Origin: Acidobacteriota bacterium
GTDB lineage: Bacteria > Acidobacteriota > Blastocatellia > RBC074
Direction: 5' to 3'
Length of the DNA stretch: 64,000 nt
Assembly (NCBI GenBank): GCA_016196035.1
Contig: JACPYM010000011.1
Coordinates: forward strand, 45,129 to 109,128
Shown: positions 1 through 12,200 of the stretch, one piece after another
Position numbering within the stretch: the stretch's first letter is position 1
Layout of the letters: each line of letters begins with the position of its first letter
Position numbers and translations under genes: made by a program
The notes under the pieces: model-generated
The model's input: the letters and a program-made list of their open reading frames with translations, nothing else
Database searches by the model: none
What the model was told of the DNA's origin: nothing

Positions 1-40
1 ACTCCCCACGCTAACCGAAGTTATCCCTTAGAGGTCATTC

Positions 41-2218
41 GTGCAAAAGATTTGCCCCCAGTGCCAGCAGCCCGCCAGTGAAAGCCAGCAATTTTGTGTG
101 CATTGCGGCGCCGCGTTCAGCGGTCAGCGCGCGCCCACCGAACCGACGCAACTGATGCTGGCGCCAAGCATCAAGAAAGCCCCACCCGACGAATTGATTG
201 GCCGCCTGCTCGACGGCAAATATCAATTGCAGGCACGCATCGGCGCGGGTGGGATGGGCGCTGTTTACCAGGCGCGGCGCGTGCACATCGGCGACGAAGT
301 CGCGGTCAAGGTTTTGCACGCGCAATACGTCACCGAAGCCAGCGCCGTTGAACGCTTTCGCCGCGAAGCGCGCGCTGCCGCGATGTTGCGCCACCCCAGC
401 GTCGTCGCCATCTATGATTTTGGCGAGGCGCGCGGCAACGATCCGGCCTTTATCGTAATGGAGTTGGTCGAAGGTCTTTCGCTGCGTGCGCTGTTGCAAC
501 GCGAACGCCGCTTGCCGCCAGAGCGCGCGGTGGCCCTGATGCGCGAAATCTGTGCCGGTGTCGGCGCGGCGCATCGGCATAATGTCGTTCACCGCGACCT
601 CAAACCCGACAATGTGATCGTCACCGCGCCCGCGCACACAGGCGAATTCGAGAAGGTCAAAGTCCTCGATTTCGGCATCGCCAAATTGCGCGACCTGACG
701 CCCGATCAGAGCCTGACGCAAACCGGCGCGGTGCTGGGCACGCCCTATTACATGTCGCCCGAACAATGCCGCGGCGATGTGCTGGATGCGCGGTCGGATG
801 TCTACAGTTTGGGCGCGATGCTTTATGAAATGATCGCGGGCCAGCCGCCTTTCACGGCCAATACGATCACGGGCGTGGTGGCGAAGCATTTGACCGAAAC
901 GCCCGTGCCGGTCAATCAACATACGACCGTGGCGCCCGCGCTCGAAGCCTCGATCATGCGCGCGCTGGCAAAAGACCCCAATTGGCGGCAGACCGATGCC
1001 ATCGCCTTTGCCCGTGATTTGCAAAGCGCGCTGCAAGGCGCCGGGGGACGCATCATTGAACTGACGCCGGAACCATCTTCTGCCAGCCGCCCGGTATCGT
1101 TTGGTGAAGCCACTGTTGCCATGCCGCCGCCACAGCCAACGATGCCGCCGCGGGCCGCACAGACGGTGCCGCCGGCAACGGCGTCAACCAGCAGGCCGTC
1201 AGCGCCTTCTTTTTCCCAGCCTTCCATGCAGGCACAGGCAAGGCAAGTCGTGCCGGTCGCGCACCCCGTGACGTTGTTGCCCTCAGCCGTTGAGAAAACT
1301 GCCAAGCAGAGCCGCAATCTGGTGTATTGGGCCAGCATTAGCGCCACCGTATTGATTTTGTTGGCTGGCGTGGCCGCCTGGCTGGTGCGGCACGCAGAAT
1401 CGGTCAACAACCGGGCTGTCGCCAGCGCTTCGCCGAGTCCGACACCGCCCCCCGTGGCTTCGCCACCCAATGCCAAAGTGCTGGCCGCGACCACCGCCCC
1501 GGCGGATGACGCCACCACCTATGCCAAGCCGCTGAGCGTGCCCCGCGCTGAAAGCGCCGAGGCGCTTTTGGCCCACGGCGAAGCCCTGTCCGAAAAAGAT
1601 TTGGTCGAGTTGGGCGTGCCAGAATTGCGCATCTTGCGAAATACCGTGTATGCGCGGCATGGCCGGATGTTTGAATCGCCTGGGTTGCAGCGCTATTTCG
1701 GCAGCCGCTCCTGGTATAAGCCAAACACGGCGTATACCGATGAACTGCTGACCGAAGCCGACCGCACCAACCTGGAAGTAATTGCCACCGCCGAACGCCA
1801 GGCCAGGACGACCCAAGCCACGACGGCGCACGCGTCCAGCCGCTTGAGCGACCAGTACGGGCCGGAAAACACCCGCGATGATCGCGTCGAATCCGCGTGG
1901 GTCGAGGGCGTCAAAGGCCCCGGCGTGGGCGAATGGATTGCCTTCACCTTCAAACCGCAGACGATTCAATACCTCGAAATCTATCCCGGCTACGGCAAAA
2001 GCAAAGACCTCTTTTTCGCCAATCACCGGCTCAAACGCGCCACGCTGATCTTTTCGGACGGCACCCGCGTGGCCGTGCAGCTTTTCGATGAAATGCGCGT
2101 GCAAACCGTCGCGCTGCCCGCCCTTGTGCACACCAGTTCACTGCGGCTGATCATCGAAGAAGTTTTCCCCGGCGCGCAATACGATGACACCGCCATCGCC
2201 GAGATAAGCTGGCGCTGA
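41..2218 (+). CDS. Zinc-ribbon Ser/Thr protein kinase with YARHG and C-terminal glycan-binding-like domain
   Basis: Membrane-anchored Hanks-type kinase, 725 aa, starting at GTG with AGAGG 6-7 nt upstream. Residues 5-23 form a CPxC...CxxC zinc ribbon. The kinase domain spans about 60-330: glycine loop GAGGMG (68-73), ATP-binding Lys90, catalytic HRDLKPDN (184-191), DFG (210-212) and a SPEQ motif. A Pro/Ser/Thr-rich linker leads to one membrane helix (about 429-449). The outer part holds a YARHG domain (about 525-585, with YARHG at 538) and a C-terminal beta-sandwich region (about 600-725) resembling the NADase-type glycan-binding/discoidin-like domain found on related proteins. Known for the family: phosphorylation of cytoplasmic targets in response to an envelope signal. 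The idea that the outer domains sense cell-wall or glycan ligands is inference. The kinase core looks fully active. Confidence 0.93.
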   Translation: MQKICPQCQQPASESQQFCVHCGAAFSGQRAPTEPTQLMLAPSIKKAPPDELIGRLLDGKYQLQARIGAGGMGAVYQARRVHIGDEVAVKVLHAQYVTEASAVERFRREARAAAMLRHPSVVAIYDFGEARGNDPAFIVMELVEGLSLRALLQRERRLPPERAVALMREICAGVGAAHRHNVVHRDLKPDNVIVTAPAHTGEFEKVKVLDFGIAKLRDLTPDQSLTQTGAVLGTPYYMSPEQCRGDVLDARSDVYSLGAMLYEMIAGQPPFTANTITGVVAKHLTETPVPVNQHTTVAPALEASIMRALAKDPNWRQTDAIAFARDLQSALQGAGGRIIELTPEPSSASRPVSFGEATVAMPPPQPTMPPRAAQTVPPATASTSRPSAPSFSQPSMQAQARQVVPVAHPVTLLPSAVEKTAKQSRNLVYWASISATVLILLAGVAAWLVRHAESVNNRAVASASPSPTPPPVASPPNAKVLAATTAPADDATTYAKPLSVPRAESAEALLAHGEALSEKDLVELGVPELRILRNTVYARHGRMFESPGLQRYFGSRSWYKPNTAYTDELLTEADRTNLEVIATAERQARTTQATTAHASSRLSDQYGPENTRDDRVESAWVEGVKGPGVGEWIAFTFKPQTIQYLEIYPGYGKSKDLFFANHRLKRATLIFSDGTRVAVQLFDEMRVQTVALPALVHTSSLRLIIEEVFPGAQYDDTAIAEISWR

Positions 2219-2220
2219 AA

Positions 2221-2355
2221 CAGACTTCAGACCTCAGACCTCAGACCTCAGACCTCAGACGGGCAAAGCATAACCAAATCACTTCGAGCTTGAGGTCTGA
2301 AGTCTGAAGTCTGAAGTCTGAGGTCTGAGGTCTGAGGTCTGAAGTCTGAGGTCTG
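2221..2355. repeat. Heptamer-array inverted repeat filling the gap before kdsB
   Basis: Left arm 2221-2260 is a tandem of CAGACCT/CAGACTT (period 7); right arm 2292-2355 is its reverse complement, AGGTCTG/AAGTCTG. The arms can pair for about 40 bp with about two mismatches. The element starts 2 nt after the kinase stop and ends 3 nt before the kdsB ATG. The GAGG at 2348-2351, the only Shine-Dalgarno-like sequence before kdsB, lies inside the right arm. Confidence 0.9.
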
Positions 2356-2358
2356 TTT

Positions 2359-3126
2359 ATGGTTATTGCTCTGATCCCCGCTCGTTACGCCTCGACGCGC
2401 TTGCCCGGCAAGCCGTTATTGGACATTGGCGGTGTGCCAATGATCCTGCGTGTTGTCCAGCGTGCCCGCCAAGCCGCTTCCATCCAGCGCGTCATCGTGG
2501 CCACCGATGATGAGCGCGTGTTTGCCACGGTCAAGGCCGCCAGAGAAGAAGTCTGGCTGACTTCGCCTGCGCATCGCACCGGCACCGACCGGCTGGCCGA
2601 AGTCGCTGCGCAACTCGACGCCGGCATCATCGTCAATGTCCAGGGTGATGAACCGCTGATCGAACCCGCGACCATTGACGCCGCCGTTGCGCCATTGCTG
2701 GCCGATGCTTCCATCGTGATGAGCACCACCTGTGAACCCATCGAATCCGCCGCCGACCTGCTCAATCCCAACGTTGTCAAAGTCGTCACCGACACCGCCG
2801 GGTTCGCGCTCTATTTCTCGCGCAATCCGATTCCGTATCCGCGCGCCGAAGCTCAGGCGCATGGCTCACTCACAGCGGCTTTGCAGGCGCAGCCGGAATT
2901 GCTCGCCCGCTACGCCAAACATACGGGCCTGTACGCCTATCGCCGCGACTTTCTGTTGCAATACGCCAAGCTGCCGCCGACGCCGCTTGAGCAGACAGAA
3001 CTGCTCGAACAGTTGCGCGCGCTCGAACACGGCTACCGCATCCGCGTAGTGAAAGTGCGGCAGCGTTCGATTGGCGTGGATACGCCGGAGGATTTGGAAT
3101 TGGTGCGGCGGCTGTGCCAGCAATGA
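2359..3126 (+). CDS. kdsB: 3-deoxy-manno-octulosonate cytidylyltransferase (CMP-Kdo synthetase)
   Basis: Cytoplasmic enzyme that couples CTP and Kdo to CMP-Kdo for lipopolysaccharide inner-core synthesis. The 255 aa length is normal. Hallmarks seen: N-terminal nucleotide-binding IPARYASTRLPGKPL, VQGDEPLI at about residue 90-97, and a C-terminal IGVDTPEDLE segment typical of KdsB. The start is the ATG at 2359, with its only SD candidate (GAGG) inside the preceding heptamer repeat. The neighbouring HAD gene is convergent, so no operon partner for Kdo synthesis is visible. It implies a Gram-negative outer membrane. Confidence 0.96.
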   Translation: MVIALIPARYASTRLPGKPLLDIGGVPMILRVVQRARQAASIQRVIVATDDERVFATVKAAREEVWLTSPAHRTGTDRLAEVAAQLDAGIIVNVQGDEPLIEPATIDAAVAPLLADASIVMSTTCEPIESAADLLNPNVVKVVTDTAGFALYFSRNPIPYPRAEAQAHGSLTAALQAQPELLARYAKHTGLYAYRRDFLLQYAKLPPTPLEQTELLEQLRALEHGYRIRVVKVRQRSIGVDTPEDLELVRRLCQQ

Positions 3127-3147
3127 AGCTGCCGAACTGCGCGGACT

Positions 3148-3840
3148 TCAAAACAATTTGAGCAACTCAGCCGGAGTCTCCAAGACATAATCAGGCTGTT
3201 GGGCTTCCAGTTCTGTACGCGGAAAAGGCCCCCAGGCAGCGGCGGCGGTGGTCATGTTGGCGGCGCGCCCGGCGGCGATGTCGTGGATGCTGTCGCCGAC
3301 GTAAAGGGCGTGGTGCGGCGCGGCTTCAAAACGTTCCAACGCGCGCCACAACGGTTCGGGGTGCGGTTTGTGCCGCGTCACGTCATCGGCGGCGATGATG
3401 ACCGCAAAGAACTCCTGCAACGCAAACAGCCGCAAGCCGCGCTCGACACCCGCGCGCAATTTCGACGAGACGATGCCCAGGCGATGGCCGCGCCCTTTGA
3501 GTTCCGCGAGGGTTTCCTTGACCTCGGCAAATGGCTCGCACAATTCGTCGTGACGCGCGCCATTGAATTCGCGGTAGGTGCGCAACAACTCATCGGCTTT
3601 GGTCGGCAGGTCGGCGATGGGGGCGATGCGTCCGTCATCAATGCCTTGTTGCGTCAGTTGCTGTAACGCCGTGTGCAGCAGCGTGCCGAAGGTGTTGATG
3701 TACAGGCTGTCGTCCAGCGTGAAGCCGAAACTGTGCTGCCAGGTGGCGCGAAAGGAATGCAGAATCAGCGGCGTGGTGTTGACCAGCGTGCCGTCAAAAT
3801 CAAAAAGAATGACACTGCGGTCAGTGGGTTTCTTGTTCAT
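3148..3840 (-). CDS. HAD-IA family hydrolase (phosphoglycolate phosphatase / PpaX-like)
   Basis: Haloacid-dehalogenase phosphatase of 230 aa. Motif I is DFDGTLVNT near the N terminus (nucleophile and acid Asp), motif II is the VSSK segment, and motifs III/IV are HKPHPEP and VGDSIHDI. The alpha-helical cap lies between motifs I and II (subfamily IA). I chose the ATG at 3840 (MNKKPTD); an upstream in-frame ATG at 3906 would run into the divergent gene's 5' region. Substrate cannot be read from sequence; phosphoglycolate, pyrophosphate or another small phosphate are all compatible. Divergent from the deformylase-like gene with a gap of about 68 bp. Confidence 0.88.
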   Translation of the reverse strand: MNKKPTDRSVILFDFDGTLVNTTPLILHSFRATWQHSFGFTLDDSLYINTFGTLLHTALQQLTQQGIDDGRIAPIADLPTKADELLRTYREFNGARHDELCEPFAEVKETLAELKGRGHRLGIVSSKLRAGVERGLRLFALQEFFAVIIAADDVTRHKPHPEPLWRALERFEAAPHHALYVGDSIHDIAAGRAANMTTAAAAWGPFPRTELEAQQPDYVLETPAELLKLF

Positions 3841-3908
3841 GCGTTCGGACTTTCGGTTTGTTACACTGCGCTTGCGTTTAAGCACATTCAACCAGGAGCT
3901 TACCATAT

Positions 3909-4421
3909 ATGCCCGTTCGTGAAATCCTGCTGCTTGGCAACCCGCAGCTTTGGCAGCCGTCGTCTGAAATTACCGAAGTTCAAGCACCGCAAACCCGCGC
4001 GTTGATTACTGACTTGGCTGACACGCTAGCCGACTTCCGGTTGCGCAACGGTTTTGGCCGCGCCATCGCCGCGCCGCAAATCGGCGTCAAGCAGCGCATG
4101 CTATTCGTGAATATGCAAAACGGCAGTACGCCGTTTCCGCTCATCAATCCGCATATCGTGCGCGCCAGTTACGAACAAATGGAATTGTGGGACGACTGTT
4201 TTTCGCTGCCGAATTTGCTGGTGCGGGTGCGGCGGCACAGCGAGATTGACGTGCGCTATTTCGATCAGAACGGCGCTGAGAGATTGCTGACGGCGACCGC
4301 TGATCTTTCGGAATTGCTGCAACACGAGATTGATCATCTGGACGGCATTCTGGCGACGGATCGCGCGATTGACAGCCGCAGTCTGGCCTTCCGCAGCGAA
4401 CTTCAGCGGCAGCCAGGCTGA
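3909..4421 (+). CDS. Peptide deformylase-like protein, divergent motifs
   Basis: Metallohydrolase of the peptide deformylase family (removal of the N-formyl group from nascent proteins), 170 aa. The zinc-binding HEIDH motif is intact (His139, Glu140, His143) and the third ligand Cys97 is present, but motif 2 reads DDCFS instead of the usual EGCLS, and motif 1 reads GFGRAIAAPQIG, with two extra residues compared with GxGLAAPQ. These changes put it outside the canonical housekeeping group; a second, standard def gene probably exists elsewhere (inference). Start is the ATG at 3909. It lies just upstream of the propeller sensor kinase. Confidence 0.82.
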   Translation: MPVREILLLGNPQLWQPSSEITEVQAPQTRALITDLADTLADFRLRNGFGRAIAAPQIGVKQRMLFVNMQNGSTPFPLINPHIVRASYEQMELWDDCFSLPNLLVRVRRHSEIDVRYFDQNGAERLLTATADLSELLQHEIDHLDGILATDRAIDSRSLAFRSELQRQPG

Positions 4422-4508
4422 GGCGTGCCGTTTCGTTGTCGGCCTGACCGCTTTGGTTTAGAGTGCCGCCATTCCCCCCTCCCAATCTTTACAGACAATA
4501 CAGTGGCA

Positions 4509-7643
<3,135 letters not shown>

Positions 7644-7666
7644 TCGCAGGTGTGACAATGGCAAAG

Positions 7667-7754
7667 AGAGATTACGGAACAGGCGGAAATAACGGAACAG
7701 ACGGAACCGAATAAGGCAGCCTGCTTCCGTTATTTCCGTCTGTTCCGCAATCTC
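7667..7754. repeat. Inverted repeat between sensor kinase and regulator
   Basis: Arms of about 30 nt: the left contains GGCGGAAATAACGGAA and the right contains TTCCGTTATTTCCG. They are separated by about 25 nt and occupy most of the 139-bp gap between the kinase and its response regulator. Could act as a hairpin in the joint transcript. Confidence 0.8.
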
Positions 7755-7782
7755 CAAAACCGTTTGAAAGGAAAGCTGACTG

Positions 7783-8436
7783 ATGAATCCAATCATTCGC
7801 TTGCTGATTGCCGACGACCATCCGTTGTTGCGCGCCGGGCTGCGTCAGGTGATTGCCACCGACCCGCGTTTGCAGGTCGTTGCCGAGGCGGAGGACGGCG
7901 CGACCGCGCTCGAATTGCTCGCCGCCCACAAACCCGATGTCGCCGTGCTCGACATCGAGATGCCGCAATTGACCGGCTTCGCCTTGTTGCGCGAAATGCG
8001 CGCACAACGCCTGACGACCGCCGTCGTCTTCCTGACGATGTACCACGACGAAGAGATGTTCAACGAGGCGCTCGATCTAGGCGCGCTGGGCTACGTGCTC
8101 AAAGACAGCGCGACGACCGACATCGTCGCCGCGATTCGCGCCGCCGCCGCCGGACAGCCTTACATCAGCCCGGCCATTTCAGCTTTTCTGTTCAATCGTG
8201 CGACACGCGCGGCGGCGCTGGCGCAACAGCATCCCAGCCTGAACGACTTGACCCCCACCGAACGCCGCGTGCTGAAACTGATCGCTGCGAACAAAACCAG
8301 CAAAGAGATCGCGGCGGAGCTTTTCATCAGTTACCGCACGGTCGAAAACCACCGTTCCAACATCTGCCAGAAACTTGACCTCAAAGGCAGCCATTCACTG
8401 CTCAAGTTCGCGTTTGAGCACAAATCCGAGTTGTAA
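7783..8436 (+). CDS. NarL/LuxR-family response regulator
   Basis: 217 aa. N-terminal receiver with acidic pocket DDH (residues 11-13), phosphoacceptor Asp57 in VLDIEMP, then Thr and Lys (LKDS) in the usual places. The C-terminal LuxR-type HTH (about 150-210) contains LTPTERRVLKLIA and the recognition region TSKEIAAELFISYRTVENH. A pyrimidine-interrupted GAAAGGAAAG lies upstream of the ATG at 7783. Being directly downstream of a HisKA_3 kinase, it is the expected phosphotransfer partner. Target genes are unknown; the giant secreted proteins downstream are candidates by position only. Confidence 0.94.
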   Translation: MNPIIRLLIADDHPLLRAGLRQVIATDPRLQVVAEAEDGATALELLAAHKPDVAVLDIEMPQLTGFALLREMRAQRLTTAVVFLTMYHDEEMFNEALDLGALGYVLKDSATTDIVAAIRAAAAGQPYISPAISAFLFNRATRAAALAQQHPSLNDLTPTERRVLKLIAANKTSKEIAAELFISYRTVENHRSNICQKLDLKGSHSLLKFAFEHKSEL

Positions 8437-8445
8437 ACGGGTTTT

Positions 8446-8697
8446 CGTCGCGTAGCGACGGGGGGAATTTAGCCGTGGGTTTCAACCCACGGTGGGCAGT
8501 GCACATTTCCCCGCGTCGCGTAGCGACGCTTGAAGGATTGAGGAGAAAACACCTTGACTAATCCCGAACCTCTTTTCTTCCCTGCACGACCTAAAGCCGT
8601 AGCGGATTCAGGCGTCGCTACGCGACGCGGGAACGCTCGTCTTCCCAACCGTAGGTTGAAACCCACGGCTAAATTCACCCCGTCGCTACGCGACGAA
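8446..8697. repeat. Large composite palindrome with CGTCGC(G)TAGCGACG units
   Basis: Left half 8446-8528 carries CGTCGCGTAGCGACG twice, flanking a GAATTTAGCCGTGGGTTT segment. Right half 8612-8697 carries the reverse complement in the same order, with AAACCCACGGCTAAATTC. About 80 nt separate the halves. Each half is itself palindromic. It fills most of the 447-bp gap between the two regulators. No gene is credible here. Confidence 0.85.
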
Positions 8698-8754
8698 AAC
8701 ACCTGCCCCGCGCGCAATCAGCCCAATCAGCCCAACCTTTTCCTGACTACACGC

Positions 8755-8804
8755 CTAAGTGGAAACACCCAGCAAAATGAGTGGAAACACTCAGGCATTT
8801 TGTG
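8755..8804 (+). repeat. Short direct repeat with GTGGAAACAC units
   Basis: Two 23-nt units in direct order, each with AGTGGAAACAC followed by a C(C/T)CAG and a CAAAATG/CATTTTG tail. They lie about 80 nt before the stand-alone receiver gene. Function unknown; could be a small binding-site pair. Confidence 0.5.
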
Positions 8805-8883
8805 AGGGTTCCTCTATACCCAACGCGCGCTTCCTGCCGTAGCTTCCTCGGTGTCCCCACATCCCCCCAAAGAGGTGAACGGA

Positions 8884-9234
8884 ATGCTGAGTGTTTTGCT
8901 TGTGGAAGATCACGCGCCGATGCGCGCCACGTTGCGGCTGTGGCTGGCCGATCTGGCCGCGCCGATTACCGAGTGCGCAAACGGCGCGGAAGTCTGCGCC
9001 AGTTACGCCGCCGAGCGCCCCGATTGGGTGCTGATGGACATTGAATTGCCGGGGCAGGACGGCCTCGCGGCGACGCGCGAATTGCTCGCCGCAGAACCGG
9101 CGGCGCGCGTGCTGATCGTGACGACTTATGACGATGCCGAGTTGCGGCGCGCGGCGCAGGCGGCGGGCGCGCGCGGCTATGTGCTGAAGGAAAATTTGCT
9201 GGAACTGCGGCAATGGCTGCAACCGGCAGCTTGA
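8884..9234 (+). CDS. Stand-alone response regulator receiver domain
   Basis: 116 aa CheY-like protein consisting only of a receiver: acidic residues in VEDH, phosphoacceptor Asp52 in LMDIELPG, conserved Thr (VTTYDD) and Lys (LKEN). No output domain follows; the ORF stops right after the last helix. I chose the ATG at 8884 because AAAGAGGTGA sits just upstream, rather than the earlier in-frame start at 8851. The end overlaps an upstream extension of the next ORF, whose real start is at 9270. It may act as a phosphate sink or shuttle for the neighbouring kinase, or be a truncated NarL-type regulator. I cannot decide between these. Confidence 0.87.
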   Translation: MLSVLLVEDHAPMRATLRLWLADLAAPITECANGAEVCASYAAERPDWVLMDIELPGQDGLAATRELLAAEPAARVLIVTTYDDAELRRAAQAAGARGYVLKENLLELRQWLQPAA

Positions 9235-9269
9235 ATCTCAACAGGCTTTCAATCATCGAGGACAAGACC

Positions 9270-12200
9270 ATGAAACGACACATCACCTTAATCGTAGTGC
9301 TGCTGAGCTTGTTGGCCGGCTTCGCGTTGTGGCGCGCCGCGCGCACGCAGGCCGCGCCCTTTGCCACGCTGCGCGTGCCGGAAGACCACGCCACCATTCA
9401 AGCCGCCATTAACGCCGCGCAAGCTGGCGATACGGTGGATGTCAGGGCAGGCACTTACAACGGCGCGGGCAACCGCGAACTCACCGTCAACAAAGCCATC
9501 ACAATCAAATGCCGCACGGGCACCGGCGACGATTGCATCGTTGAGGATGGACGGGGGCTTGCCGCCCGCACCATCGTTACCTTCAGCACGCCGAACGTGA
9601 CGCCCGTGCTCGACGGCTTCACGCTGCGCGCCGGCACCGGCTTCGGTTTCATTGCGGGCGGCATGTACATTTACAACGGCGCGCAGCCGCTCATCCGCAA
9701 TTGCAAAATCACCGGGAACAACGCCATCAACGAGAACGGCGGCGTGCTGGTCGAAAACGCTTTCCCGGAATTCCGCAACTGCGCGATCAGCGGCAATCTC
9801 GGCACCGGGATGAAGGTGACTGGCGTGAGCATTGCCGCGCTCAGCGATTGCACCCTCAGCAACAACACGAGTGACGGGTTGAAAGTCGGCGCGTCCACCC
9901 TCGGCCTTTTCAACGAGGCCAGCGGCAAGCCCACGGCGCTCATCAGCAACTGCCGCTTCGAGAACAACACCCAGTCCGGTCTGGAAGTGGCCTCCATCGT
10001 GCCGGACTCAGAACCGTCGGCCATCGTGACGGGCAGCGTCTTTAGCGGGAATGGACAATCCGGCGTGGACGCATTTAACGCCGACACGCTGAGCCTGACC
10101 AACTGCGCCTTGCTCTTCAACACGGGCATCGCTCCGAACGCCGGCGGCCTCAATCTCCTCCTGGCGCGCCAGTTCGCGCTCACCAACTCGCTGGTGGTTG
10201 GCAATCGCGTCATCCCCCGCGTCGCGCAACCGGGCGTGCTCGATTCACCGGCGAGCGCGGTGGCGCTCACGTTTCCCCGCGCCGCCGCCGTCACCAATTG
10301 CACCATCACGAGTCACAATTCCCCCACGCTGCCGACGATGTATTTTGTCCCGGCACTCGACACCAGTCTCGTCAATGTTCCCTTTCGCGTGACCAACACG
10401 ATCTTCTGGGGCAATACCGCCACCACGGACATCATCGGCGTGAACACACCGGGCTACCCGGCGGTTACCGTCAGCGCCTGCGACTCGCAACGCGGCACGA
10501 TGGACGTGGCGGACGGCGGCGGCAATCTCAACGTTGATCCGCTTTTCGTGCGCAACGCGCTGACCAACGGCGCGACTGATGCGGGCGATTTGCGTTTGCA
10601 AAACACTTCGCCGGTCATCAATCGCGGCACGACCGCCGGTCTCGATCTCAACATCTTTCCCAAAAACGTCAACAACACGCCGCTCGATTACGCCGGGAAC
10701 CCGCGCGTGTTTTGCGCCGGGCAGATTGACCAGGGGGCGTATGAGAATCAGTCCACGCCCAGCGGCGGGCAGCTCGTTTTCGGCCAACAACCGAACGGCA
10801 CGACGCCCAACACGCCGCTCAGTCCGACGGTCACGGTGCGGCTGGTGGATGCTTGCGGCACTTTGATGAACAGCAACGCCGCGGTCACGCTCACGCTCAA
10901 CAACGCCAACGGCGCGACGCTCAGCGGCGGCAGCGTCAACGCGGTCGGCGGCAGCGCCACCTTCAACAATCTGGCCGTCAGCAAATCCGGCATCGGCTAC
11001 ACGCTCACGGCTGCCAGCGGAGCGTTGACGGGGGCGACCTCGAATGCGTTTGACATCGCCTGTCCCAACATCACTATCGGCACGCCCGCCAGCGCCATGC
11101 TCGGCGTGCTTTACAGCAGTTCGATTGCCGCCACACCGGCAGCACCCAGCGGCCAGAGTTACCAGTACTCGCTGGCGAATAACACCAGTCTGCCGAGCGG
11201 CTTGATTCTGGTGAGCAACGCCGCCGGCATCGGCGGCATACCGGCGGTCAGCGGCAATTTCAGCTTCGACCTCAAAGCCGAGTTATTCAACGGCAACGTC
11301 TCGACCGGCTGTAGCGTGACGCAAACGCGCACGATCAACGTGACCTGCGTGAGCAATCCGATGGTGACGAATCGGAATGACAGCGGCGCGGGCAGTTTGC
11401 GCGAAGCCATTGCCACGGCCTGCGCGGGCAGCACGATCAGCTTTGCCGACGGGCTGACGGGGACGCTGTCATTGACCTCGGATGAACTGAAGATCGAGCG
11501 GAGCCTGACGATTCAGGGGCCGGGCGCGAACCTGTTGAACGTGCAGCGCGGCAGCGGCACGCCCAACATTCGCATCTTCCACATCACGGCGGGCGACGTG
11601 ACGCTGGCGGGCTTGACGATGTCCAATGGGCAGGCGACGCCCGACCGCAATGGCGGCGGCGTGCTCAACGAAGGCACGGGCACGGTCACAGTCACGCGTA
11701 GCACGCTCAGCGGCAACTCGGCTGATTACGGCGGCGGCGGCATCGCCAACTTCAGCACGGGCGCGGTTACGGTCACGTACAGCACGCTCAGCGGCAACTC
11801 GGCCACCTCGGTGGGCGGCGGCATTTATAACGCCAACCTAGGCACGATCACGGTCGTCAACAGCACGCTCACCGGCAACACTTCGACCGTCAACGGCGGC
11901 CAAGGCGGCGGCCTTTATAACGGCAACGGCCTGGGCGGCACGGTCACTCTCACCAACTGCACGGTCGCCGGCAACACGGCCAACCGCGCCGGGGGCATTT
12001 ATAACCAGGGCGCAGACTTGGTGCGGCTCAGAAATACGCTCGTCGCGGCGAATACCGCGACGACTGCCCCAGATGCCTTCGGCGGCCTGACCTCGCTGGG
12101 CAACAACCTGCTGGGCAAGAGTGACGGCAGCACGGGCCTCACGAACAATGTGAACAACGACAAGGTGGGCACGCTGGCCGCGCCGCTCGATCCGCTGCTT

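Noticed and set aside
2221..2355. Possible CRISPR-like array
   Set aside because: The repeats are 7 bp, contiguous with no spacers, and arranged as an inverted pair; no cas gene in the window.
8554..8805. 83-aa plus-strand open frame before the receiver gene
   Set aside because: It is encoded by the composite palindrome and the short direct repeat; no SD and no family.
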